From contig JANPWX010000081.1 of assembly GCA_024734555.1 (NCBI GenBank), forward strand, positions 1,390,301 to 1,454,300: a DNA stretch of 64,000 nucleotides, given 5' to 3'. This document shows positions 12,620-23,234 of this stretch, piece after piece. The notes under the pieces are model-generated. The model searched no databases and had not been told where the DNA came from. It saw only the letters and a program-made list of their open reading frames with translations. Position 1 is the stretch's first letter. Every line of letters starts with the position of its first letter. Both the position numbers and the translations under genes were made by a program. Origin of the DNA: Trochalopteron elliotii (lineage: Eukaryota > Chordata > Aves > Passeriformes > Leiothrichidae).

Positions 12620-14140
12620 TCCATGTGCAGGTAGTTGAGTGACTCCTTACTGAGCATCAAGCCAGGGAACTTCTGTATAGAAGGGGAGCTTTCCAAAGGA
12701 AGGATTACAGGGATTTTTCCTATATAAGGCACATCCAGAGGTTGGTAATACTATTTTGTGGAGGAGTTTTCATTTTAAAATCTGGATTTGCTATGAATAG
12801 CAATGTTTGACCATTTTTTCATAAACAAAAGATAAAAAAATTCAAGTCTGGTAAATGTTCCATTTCAAGTACTGATATTTTGCATTAAGTTCTATTTTGT
12901 TGTGCAGTAATATAAAATATAATTATTTGAATATATATAAAATAGAATTATTTGACAGGGAAAAGTGAATATATTTTTGAGGTTAATGTTGTCCCATTGT
13001 TTTCTTTTCCAACTTCCATTCCAAAAAAAGTTTTTATTAAGACTGACCCAATTTTGAAGGCACGTTGATTTCAGTGAATTGAACAGATAATTTTTCTTGT
13101 TTCTGTAGTTATCTCTTCTTCAAAAAAACTGAATGAAAGGTAGTGATAGAGATAGGGTGAGATGCTGAATTGTAGAAAAGAGGAAAGAAGGTTTAGGGTT
13201 CTAATTCAACATTTATGAGGGGGATATAATGCATAAATGGAATAAAATGTGTTTTGAGATGTAACCTGTCTAAAATGTAGTTACATACAAGACTATATAA
13301 TGTAAGTTTGAACTGTGTGATTATCGTCATTTTGAGAGGGAACATAGGAGGTATTTAGAAGACAAAAGAAAAAATCTTGAAGGAACTGGTTTAATGTTTG
13401 GGTTTTTTTTCTCTGAGATATAATATTTCTGAAAAAAAGAAAATCAGTTCTGCAATGAAGATACCGTGTTAACTTTAAAACAGAGATTCAATCAATGAAG
13501 TCTGAAATGGAAGAATTTAAATTATTTTCAGCAAAAGAACTTTCAGTTGTCCTTAACTATGGAGTCACTAATAACATTTTTATAGAAAGCCAAGGGAACC
13601 CCAAAATAAGTGAGAAGTTGGCAAGAGCAAAATGCAGATACAACCAGTATGATCAGTGCTACGTTCTCCGTTTATTCTGGCTAAAATGGCAGGTTATATA
13701 CATTGCTACATAGTTTACATTCACAGGTGTTCTTCCATTGGCACACAGCACAGGGGAAAAATGCAAACACATATTGTTGAACAAACTCTTAAAGCAGCTA
13801 CTGTGTCCCCACCAAGTGCTATACTTTGTATCTACTAGAAAAACCCTTTGCTCCTTGTTAGTGCCTTAAGGTGCAATTTCTTACAGCGCCACAGTCTTGG
13901 CAGCTGAAATATCAGCTGCACCACAAATCTTACAGGCCTTAACTCTGGGGCCTAGTCTGTGTGATTCAATCGTAACCCAAATGCAGATCATGTCCACCTT
14001 CCCTAAGAAATTCTGCTACATTTTATAATAATAAAAAATGCCATATCACCTAGAGTTCATAAATAATCATCTAAAGCAGGCCAAGCTAAATAGGAGACCT
14101 GAATTTCAATTTTGATCACTCAATTCCTACAACTAAAATT
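12620..14140. other. IL1RAPL1 intron 2, no feature recognised
   Basis: AT-rich unique-looking sequence. Short open frames at 13.5-13.8 kb have no recognisable protein words. Confidence 0.55.
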
Positions 14141-14142
14141 AG

Positions 14143-14242
14143 TCTCTTTCTTTCTCTTTCTTTCTCTTTCTCTTTCTTTCTCTTTCTTTCTTTTTCTTTC
14201 TCTTTCTTTCTTTTTTTTTTCTTTCTTTTCTTTCTTTCTCCT
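14143..14242. repeat. CTTT-rich 100-nt homopyrimidine tract
   Basis: One hundred consecutive pyrimidines on the + strand, built from CTTT and TCTTTC units with a T run inside. No purine interrupts it. Confidence 0.95.
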
Positions 14243-14244
14243 GA

Positions 14245-16452
14245 TAATTTTAAAAATCTCTTTGGAGAAAACATAAAACCAGCCTCCTGAGGATGAAGTC
14301 TGTGAGAATTTTGGGATTAATATTTGCGTACCTTATCCTGTTTATTTCCTTTATTAAATGTAGGAAATAATACAGCATGTGCCATACAATAAGGTTTAAT
14401 CACATCAAATTTCACCCATGATATACAGTGAATGTGTTTTAGTTTTGATTTTATTTCCTTATCTGCCCCTCTGGGTTAGTGGCACATTAAAGAACAGATT
14501 TGCAACTGGCATTTAAGGAGGCGTATAATCTTACCTTAGATTTTCTTTTTTTCTGTCTTGCTGCTAGTAGGTCTGTATATCATGATATGATTTTTTTCTA
14601 AATAAAAATAATCCTCTAGAAAAGTGTTGGCCTCAATTTCAAAAGTTAGCTGAAAGAAAATAGATTTATGTCAAAATCTTTCACATCAGGGTCATTTGTA
14701 TTAATCAGCCTTTTCTGTAAAGCTATAATCTTTTTATTCATCTTGGTGGAAGACTTTGTTTGCTATGGTTAAGCTACAAAAAGAATTAAACCTTTTCCTT
14801 GGGTACATTTGTTGTCATTAAAGATCAGGCCTTAGAGGACAGTGGTAATTAAGCTGCTAATCACCAGTGTAAGAACTAAGTTTACTTACACTCTGCAGCA
14901 TAAGCAGTGCAGAAAACATTTCTCAACTGGAGACAATTTTACTCTCAAAGACAATTTTCCCTTGATATTAAGAAGACTGTGTTGAGGAGAAGCTTGATAA
15001 ATACTATTTCTTACTCTGTTGGCAAACCCAAGTGTGAAATGAGACTCAAGTGTCAGATGAGAGACACGTATGGCTTCTCCTACTGCTTGGCTAATGTGCC
15101 GAGAAGTTCCATGTGAGCTTCCATCTTGAGCTGCTGGAGTGGCACTAATTTATTGCTGTAAAATGGGACAATGAATGGCAGTGCTCACAAAACCCCAGGG
15201 AAGGTGTGTGAAGAAATGAATGAGGGGTTGCTGTAGCTGCTCTGACTGCTTTGAGAGGCTGAGCTCGTCTTGGAAGGGGAAGTAGAAGTTCTGTGTTAGT
15301 TGGAGATGCCTGCACTGACAGTTGTGAGCTTTGCAGCTCTCAAGGCTGGAAGCTGTGCAGTCTCATTAGCACAGAGCTTCTCTCAGTCTGAAGTACAAAA
15401 CTTAACAGCTTGTGCACTGCTGTGCTAATATTGGGCTGTTTCATGCCCAGTCAGTGCAGGCCAAGTAAAGTGAGCCATCCTTATCCTGCCTTATAGATAT
15501 ATGTAAGCTATCTTTTTTTGTACTCAAGATAGTAATGGAATAAGTACCGGGGAAAAAAAATCAATAAGGCAAACCAAAAAAATCTAAATCAAACAAAACC
15601 TCCAAAAACAATCAAACAAAAACCCCCCAAAACAGCCAAACAATAAAGAAAAATGTTTATGCGTATATTTGTATATAATGTTTATTTTTTTCCTCCTGGC
15701 TTCTTAGAGAGTCTTGGTAGGCTATTGTTCTCCTGCTGTATCCTTATCTCAGACAGTTAACCTGGTGTCTAAACATGGATTGAAGACACTAGAATGATCC
15801 AAGTACTTTTATCCAGAGGAATAAAAGCTGTAGGAAGTCCAAGCAAAATAAATAACTTGATTATCACAAGGGAACTTGTACCCAGGCTAAATTTCCTTCC
15901 CACTGTTTCAATTGCTTAGAAATTCAGAAGTCAGTGTTGTAATTTTAGGCTCTTCTGTATCTTCTTCTGTCTACCAGAAATTGCAGTCCTCTCCAGAAAG
16001 AGAGAGACTTTAAATTTAGCACATCCTGAAACAGTCAAACATGTTTGTGCATGACCTTTGTGTTGGAAAATTTTCTAAACTGATGTGTATTATTTACCCT
16101 AGAAGGAAACTATGGGGGATAATATGAACTACTGCAGGAATTCACTTGTTTGCTATTGTATTCACATGAAAAAACTTGGATGCTGAGAAGGAACATAACA
16201 AAACAAGACTAAATAAGGAGCGATATAAGCACTTCTGTTAATGAAAAGCATATGAAAGTTTATTAAACATATAACTTTAAGTTATAAACTTAAAGTTTAT
16301 TTATTTATGTTGCTTTTTCATCTGTTTTCTCAGCCTTTCAGGATTATCCAGTCTTTGTTCTTTCTCATTTTTTTCATATACTTTTTTTCTACTTCATTAC
16401 ACCTAATTTTTTTTTTTCTTTTGGTTCAGAAGAGGAAAAGATGGAAGTAGTT

Positions 16453-16501
<49 letters not shown>

Positions 16502-17130
16502 AGAAAAGGTTCCTAATCTTTTTTCTCCGCTCCATCTGGTCGTAAACCCACAAATTCATGTTTGGCCATGCAGATGATGGTAGCCATATCTATTTGTCTA
16601 CTTCAGTCACGTCTCCTTTCTTCTGACATGAATCTGATCCCATATTTGTACATTCCACATGTTGCCTTCCTACGGTATTAGCAGAGGGGTGTGACACCGG
16701 TGACCCTCAAATTGCACAGCTCCAGATTGCACACAGATTTCATTCTCACTGGCATTTCTAATGCCGTGCAGCAAAATTCATCATTAATAATTAAATTGTG
16801 TATTCAAGTGTGTCTATATGTGCAGAGGAGGACAGTGAAGATACATAGAAGGTGAATCGGTTCTAAAATTGAAAAATCCCTGAAGAAGTTTCAGATAATC
16901 ACAGATCAAAATCTATTTCAGCTCTGTGACCTTATCTTCAAAAATATACTAGCGTTTTCTTTACCTCCGTGCATTAGAGGTAGCAAAAAGACTGTACAGA
17001 GATCAAACAGAGTGAAGCACCACTCAATAAAAGTTTGTCTCACAGGAATATTTGGGTTATAAGGTGCCCTTACAACCATTTCTAATTTCATTGAATTCCT
17101 TTATACAAATTTTCATTTCTTCAGTGGTTG
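14245..17130. other. IL1RAPL1 intron 2, mostly featureless
   Basis: AT-rich sequence with an A/C-rich low-complexity stretch at about 15557-15650, a small inverted repeat at 16273-16297 and a long T run at 16455 (listed separately). No gene or transposon was recognised. Confidence 0.5.
16455..16497. repeat. T homopolymer (43 nt)
   Basis: Uninterrupted run of 43 thymidines on the + strand. As a retroposon tail it would belong to a minus-strand element lying to its right, but no such element was recognised. The exact length may be affected by sequencing error. Confidence 0.95.
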
Positions 17131-17149
17131 GAAAGGTGCAGTGTGAGTT

Positions 17150-17720
17150 TGCAGGCTGGGTTCTTTAGGAACAGTGTATGTGCAGAGTGGGATTGTGAGC
17201 ATGAGTGTGCAAGCAGGGCACCCCTGTAAGTGTGCAAAGAGGCACAGCCCCACTGAGTGTGAGTGTGCACAGCCCACTGCTGTGAGCACCAGTGCACTCC
17301 TGCAGTGTGGTGTGGAGGGCAGCAGAGGAGTGTGCAAGGCCCCGTTGTGATCATCTGCTGCAGAGCTGCAGGGTGTGAGTGTGCAAGGACTGCTGCAATG
17401 TGTGAGTGTGCAAAGCCCCATTGTGATTGCCTGCTGCAGTGCTGCAGTGTGTGAATTGCAGGGACTGCTGCAGCATGTGAGGGTGCAAGGACTGCTGGGG
17501 TGTGTGAGTGTGCAAGGACTGCTGCAGTGTGTAAATGTGTGGTTGCTGCTGCAGCATGTGAGTGTGCATGGCACTATAGCAATGTATGAGTGTGCAAGGA
17601 CTGCTGCAGTGTGTGAGTGTGCAGGGCACTACTGCAGTGTGTGAGTGTGCAAGGACTGCTGCAGTATGTGACTGTGCAGGGCATCATTGGGAGTGTGCAG
17701 GGCCCTGCTGTGAGTGTTGG
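17150..17720. repeat. Minisatellite, ~27-bp unit
   Basis: Diverged tandem array whose clearest unit is about 27 bp: TGTGAGTGTGCAAGGA followed by CTGCTGCAGTG. The best copies lie at 17380-17680, with looser copies to the left. Some units carry a longer insert (for example GCCCCATTGTGATTGCCTGC). Because 27 is divisible by three, many frames stay open and read as 9-residue periodic peptides; these are artefacts. Confidence 0.9.
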
Positions 17721-17883
17721 TGTAATGGAGGGGCTGCAATGTCCTGGCCTCTGTGTAAGGACTGAGACAAAACCAAATGAAGTGGCTGTCATGGGAGGCT
17801 GCTCTTGGCCACCCAGCCAACACTGTGGCACCATAAAGTTATTGTTTAAGGAACCAAATCAACCGCCCTTGTTCTTATGGAGG

Positions 17884-18115
17884 AATTACACTTGTGGGTG
17901 TTAATTGGGAACACCACACAGCTGGTAGAAACAGGTCCAGGAGATTCCTAAGGCAGCTGTATGACAGCTTTTTGGTACAGGACTCAGCGAGCTGACTCAC
18001 AGAGGTGCTCTCTGCTTTGTTGCTTGTTCCCAGAGAGGCTGTTGTGGGTGAAGTGGTGAATGGTGACCATCTTGGCCACAGCAACCATGCAGTGATTAAA
18101 TTTGAGATCTCAGTT
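17884..18115 (+). mobile_element. LINE (CR1-like) endonuclease-domain remnant
   Basis: One frame from about 17884 reads with a single stop through GVNWEHHTAGRNRSRRFL, then LLLVPREAVVGEV, and ends GDHLGHSNHAVIKFEI. This follows the C-terminal half of the apurinic-endonuclease domain of avian CR1-type LINEs, whose usual wording is (W..NTAG.K.SRRFL)...(L.L.N.EGLVG.V)...(LG.SDH..V.F.I). The catalytic SDH motif appears as SNH and one in-frame stop is present, so it is inactive. Finding this ORF2 5' region, rather than the usual CR1 3' end, is uncommon. It sits just right of the minisatellite. Confidence 0.8.
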
Positions 18116-18603
18116 GTCTTGTCTGCACCCGTCTTTTTCCCATGATGAATGAGGCACAGGCTAGCACTGTTGGAAAATCAGCATGTTTTATTAATGTGTC
18201 CATAGCAAAGCTGTTATCCCAAAATGTGTCCTTCCCTGTGGTGTGCAAGAAGTCAATCCCCTGCAGAGTGGAAGTATGTGATTTATTTTCAGTTCTGCAC
18301 AGAAAGGGGTGCTGGATGGCGAATCCACAAAGCCAGCATCAAGACTATCAATACTTTTCCTTCTTTACATATATTAACAAACCAATTATGTGGTTCTCTA
18401 ATTAATTATTGTTCTATCTTCTATTGTTTAAAAGATTCCCTCATATTTTATGCAAATTATTCTGCTTGCTCAGTCTTCCTCTTCCTTGGAGTAGGTGGGT
18501 TTCTTGGCTTGGTGAGGCAGGAACCAGTGGTCGTTATCTCCCTGTGTCAGAAATTCCTGTTATCCAGTAAGGCAGTTGAGTTCATTAATTTCTTTCTGTC
18601 ATT

Positions 18604-18721
18604 GTCTTCACTTTGGAACAACCCTTGGTGACTGTCATCTTCCCACTGAGACAGCTCCTGGTATCTCATCTTCCCATTGGTACAGCTTTTGGGTACTCTA
18701 TTCCCCACTGGGACAGCTCTT
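18604..18721. repeat. ~31-bp tandem repeat, four copies
   Basis: Three clear units start at 18637, 18668 and 18700 with the core TTCCCACTG.GACAGCT, spaced 31 and 32 bp apart. A more diverged fourth unit lies at about 18604-18636. The minus strand is open across them and reads QWED-like repeats, which I judge to be chance. Confidence 0.8.
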
Positions 18722-18724
18722 ACT

Positions 18725-20290
18725 AGGGCAAGATTGAGCCATCTAAACCTGATCATGAGTCCCAGTGTAACTGTAGGAAAAAGCAGTTTCACAATCAAAT
18801 AAATATTCTTGTGTCTGTTCATTTAACCAGAATGAAAAAAATATTTTATAATATATCAAAATTTTGTCTTTCAAGTGAAGATGACATATTTTTCTCATTT
18901 AAAATGTTTTTGGAATTTCAATAAAAAAATATTTCTATGGTATTCATTGAATCAGGATGCAAAACTGTATTTCAGTATAATAATGTATTTTGTTTGCTTT
19001 ATCTAATGAGTTTTAATTTTGATTGTATTCTAGAATATAGCATAAGTAGAGAAAAGGAAAAGCTCTGATGTTTTGATTTTGTCTTTGAAATTCAATGCAG
19101 CTAAGCACATCAGTGTGCTTACCTGATCCACAAAGGTATCTGAGGAAGCTTTTTATCTGAGTCTTGTGGGATTTGGATTCCTAACTCAATTAAATCCTTT
19201 TTATTTCTTTAGATTTGCTTCAACCAAAACATTCATACTAAGCTTTAAAGTAAACTTTGGTTAAATGTGTAAAGTTTTCTTCTCAAACTCAAATAGTAAT
19301 GGTTTTAATTTCCTTTTTCTGATGAGATTAAAGTAGTGAACTACTACATTACTCTGGTGACCTCTTTCTCTTTGGTAAGCTGTCTGAAGTGTGGCAAACA
19401 TGTGGCATGTGGCATGTGGGAACAGAGGAAATGTCAAAGAGGGGAGCAAAGATTTACAAAATTTAATAACTTTCATAAGCTTTAGCTTCTGGACTTAATA
19501 TGGACAAAAAAAAAAAAAAGGAAGGAAAATGCCACATGCTGTAATAATATGGGTTCTTCTAAAACAGAAAAAAGTGTACAAACAGATTTATAATGACGTT
19601 TTGTAATCCTGGAGTGCAGATTTACTATAGTTAATATTTTCTCTTTAAAGTTCAGTTAACATTGTTGTTTCTTGCTAAGTCTTTGATTAAGTTCCTTTTG
19701 GCTTAAACTACCATGCTTGTACTTAGTAAAATCTGCAGGAAAAGAGAATACATCATAAAAACCTCTTAAATTAAAAATTAGTTTCTGTATCATAATAAAA
19801 TGTGTCCTTTCTTTAGGCATTTGATGATAAATTATCCCAGTGTTATACATTAATAGAAGGTTTTCTTGTGGTTTTGGGAAATGAGAATACTTTTTTTTTT
19901 TTGTTCCCAAAATCTGTTATATTCTGCCTATGGCAGTCATTAAATAATAGGGGTTTTTTTTGTATAAAAGAGGATCTACAAACTGACAATGAATACATTT
20001 CTTATATTTGGTTAACACATATTTCCTAATCATTATGGTAGTTGGTGCTGCCTTGTGTGCTGGTAGTAAGGTTCAGAGAAATGTCAAGAATTTATTTTTC
20101 CTTTCAGTCATTCACACAGAAAATGTTAAAGGGCTCTTGGGACTAAAAAGAAATGAAAAAGAGAAGGAAAATGTGTCTTTCCCAGAAGCTGGATGCTTGT
20201 CCACGTGTACACAAAGCAGAGTACCAGTATCCATTATCAGTGTATATTTTTTGAAACTGGTTAAGATATGTAATAACATAACGGAATAGG
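18725..20290. other. IL1RAPL1 intron 2, no feature recognised
   Basis: AT-rich sequence with only short homopolymers (A run near 19507). Confidence 0.55.
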
Positions 20291-20299
20291 CTGTTGCAA

Positions 20300-20640
20300 G
20301 GACAGTAATGCTTTGAAGTAAACGTGCCACCTGCAGAAGATAGAACCTTGTGGAGGGGGCAGTTGGTGGGGATTTTCCCCCATCTTCAGTCATTATTTGC
20401 CCCTCTCTGGTGGCAGCACAGTGCAGGTCCTGATCTGCCCTGTGCTGTGGGATATCCCTCGGGTCTCCCAGTGCAATGACGGTCATTTCCCAGCCACACC
20501 GGGGTGCCCCGGCAGCCCTAACCAGGGCACAGAGAACTGCCCTCCCTGTCCCCTCTGCCCTGTGCCTCCTTCCCTTCCCCACACTCAGCCTTTCTGCTCC
20601 ACTGACCTGCCTCAAAGCAGCCAGGGGGAAGACATTGTTC
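20300..20640. other. GC-rich patch, unclassified
   Basis: About 340 bp of conspicuously GC- and CCT-rich DNA within AT-rich intron. A minus-strand frame is open over 20112-20615 (167 codons), but it runs into flanking AT-rich DNA and shows no protein family word. Possibly an old repeat or a small GC island; not classed as a gene. Confidence 0.35.
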
Positions 20641-20644
20641 TCTC

Positions 20645-22151
20645 TTCAAGTGTTTAAATGTTTCTGGACTGTCTCAGAACTGCTGATGATTACTAAAGCC
20701 TTGCTTAACAGATTCCTGATGGCACCGTACATTTGTATTAACATATTGATATAAATATTGACATCATATCCCTGTTCAAGAACACTGCAAATGCTAGGTA
20801 AATTATTTTTACGTGCAAATGCATGCGCTGTAAATCAAATTGAATCTGTGATAAACTCTAAAGATTATTAAAAAATTCTTCCCAGCTTTGGGAAAAATAA
20901 ATTACTTTGTCACTTTGAGTAAAGCAAAATAGAAACTTCCTAGAACTGCTTTGTGCTCTCTAATGTTATACTGCATTCTACCTTCTATTTAATTCCAGTT
21001 TTAAACACAAATAAGTATTGTCTGATACATATATGATTTTAAATAAATCCATATCTGCAGTTTCAGTCTAGCAGGACTACTTGTAGGCAAGAAACAGCCA
21101 TGAAAACCACTGGGAGTTGTATGCAGTTAACATATTCTTTCACAGAGAATATGGATATTTTAAATCCTAGATCCCATTTTCCAAATATTAACATTCTCTC
21201 AGTATTTTAGGAGTAAAAGTGAGGTAGAACAGAATAATAAACAGAAATATGCAATTTTTAAAAATGTGTGGATTCCCAGTAACATCATGGCCTATTTATA
21301 CTTAATGATTATATGGTTATAACTTCTAATCTTTGAAATTTTCAAGTAAAAATGATACTTTGATTCAAAGTCTGTTTGAAATAAAGTGTTTCTTTGGGTT
21401 TCAGCTCTTTCTGAAGCTCTCACTGCAATTCTTTGCATTTCTGCACTGTACTAGTGACATAGTCATGATAATGCAGCTTAAGAAATTTCCACCAGATAAG
21501 TCGCAGCAACAAGGTAATTGTACTCTCCTATGCACATGCTGTCATTTGATTAATTTTAATACTCTTGTGTTATGAACTAATCTGCTGAATTTTCTTATAT
21601 TTACTGCAAGTGGACAGTTCTCACATATTTAGTTATCGCAGTTCAGCTGATACTCAGCGACATTGTGATATTAAGTGGTTGAGCTCTTTGTAGAAAAAGT
21701 TCAGAGATGTACAGTGCAGCTGTTACTCGAGGGCTACTGAAATTCCAACATGAAAAAATCCTTGATCTTCCTTATAATCTCCAAAATGAAGCTACTGGTG
21801 AACAGAATGTATTTTCAGAAGCAGTTTCAATAATTGTGAGATTATGGAAGAGATTAAATAATTTACCATCTGCTATGCAACATGATACCCCAGTATGGCC
21901 CAGAGATTCACTTTTCTAGGAAATCTCTTTTCTAAAGGAAAAAAAAACCCACCTACCCTTACATGTTCAATTTTTAGAAATTAGTTCAACCTCTCCCCAT
22001 GGTAGTTCTCCTCAGGCTGAGCTACTATTTTGTTTTTTTGTTTCAGTTACTTTGTTTAGTCATTCCAGAGAGGGGTTTAAGACCAGCATGTACCAGACTT
22101 GACTTTCTCACATACTCATGTTGAGATTCTGTATCTAAAGATGTATATAAG

Positions 22152-22198
<47 letters not shown>

Positions 22199-22400
22199 TA
22201 TATAAAAAATTATACATTATATAGAAAATGTGTGATAGTGAGACTGGGTGGAAGTTGTCAAAATAAATCACAGTGTGTTTGGGGAGGAAAGAAATTTGAA
22301 CTCATAAGGTTCAAAAAGAACTGCAGATAATCTGGTATAGCCACATAAGGAATACAAAGGATTTGGTGATAACAAAACCAAAATTTAGGGTTTAATCCCA
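20645..22400. other. IL1RAPL1 intron 2, no gene recognised
   Basis: AT-rich unique-looking sequence. It contains the TA microsatellite listed separately. Confidence 0.55.
22156..22195. repeat. (TA)n microsatellite
   Basis: About 20 uninterrupted AT/TA dinucleotides. It is self-complementary and likely length-polymorphic. Confidence 0.95.
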
Positions 22401-22414
22401 TTTGGGGCCATTTA

Positions 22415-22480
22415 TTTAAGAGCTTAACTCGATGATCCTTGTGGGTCCCTTCCAACTCAGACTATTTTGTGATTCTGTGA
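22415..22480 (+). mobile_element. CR1 3'-tail fragment, sense
   Basis: Short match to a CR1 3' end: CTCGATGATCCTTGTGGGTC, then CCTTCCAACTCAGACTATTT and GTGATTCTGTGA. Only the terminal ~65 bp is recognisable. Confidence 0.75.
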
Positions 22481-22984
22481 AAGAAGGAGAGGACGTAGAA
22501 CTGCCCTCAAATAAAGTTGTATAGAAAATATAACAAAGAAGAACCAATTCATTTCAGATGGGCACAGAAATTAATGCAGTTTAATATGAGGCTTTGGAAA
22601 TTAATCTAGTAAAACTCTTGTGTTCTGTTGATTAAATTATGCTGCCATTTCTGTGCTTTAGCTGTAAATATACAGACACTTCCTGAGCTGAAAATGAATA
22701 TTTGAAAGAAGGTAGCAGATAGAAGCACACAGAAGATTAGGAACCTCTGTACCAGGTCTGGCCGAGATGGAGTTATGTTTATTCACAGCAGCCTTTACAG
22801 TGCTGTGTTTTGGATTTGTGACTAAAAAAGTGTTGGTAAACACACCAGTGTTTTGACTATTATACCACAAGACTTTTTCCCATTCTACTCCACAAGGATT
22901 GGGAACAAGACATTGAAAGGGGACATCGCTGAGACAACTCACCCCAATTGACCAAAGGGACAAATAACATCATGATTAGAAATA

Positions 22985-23232
22985 AAAGCTGGAGGTTTTG
23001 GCTATTGAGGTAGCCATTGTTCAGACACCAGCTGAGCATTGGTCTTTGTGGGAGATTTTGAGGGAGTGCTTATGCGTCATGTGTTTTTTTTTTCTCTTCA
23101 CTTATTAATCTACTTTTATATTGACCAATGAATTTTCTTTTGCCTTTCCTATTCTTTCCTCTCTTCTGTTGAATATGTGACTTAGTGATTGAGAAGCTGT
23201 GTGGGTGCCTGGTGCTGGCCTGGGGTCAGTCC
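22985..23232 (+). mobile_element. ERV-type LTR 3' portion, degraded
   Basis: The sequence follows, with many changes, the 3' end of a widespread bird ERV LTR recalled from passerine genomes: an AGATTT...GAGTGCTT start, TATTAATCTACTTTTATATTG, a T/C-rich part, then GTGATTGAGAAGCTGTGTGG and CTGGCCTGGGGTCAGTCC near 23220. The left edge is uncertain and no internal viral sequence is seen. Confidence 0.45.
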
Positions 23233-23234
23233 AG

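Noticed and set aside
17113..17629. 153-codon and related minus-strand open frames
   Set aside because: They are produced by a minisatellite whose unit length is a multiple of three; no family motif and no plausible splice context.
17150..17720. CRISPR-like repeat array
   Set aside because: Units are contiguous and diverged with no unique spacers, and the genome is vertebrate.
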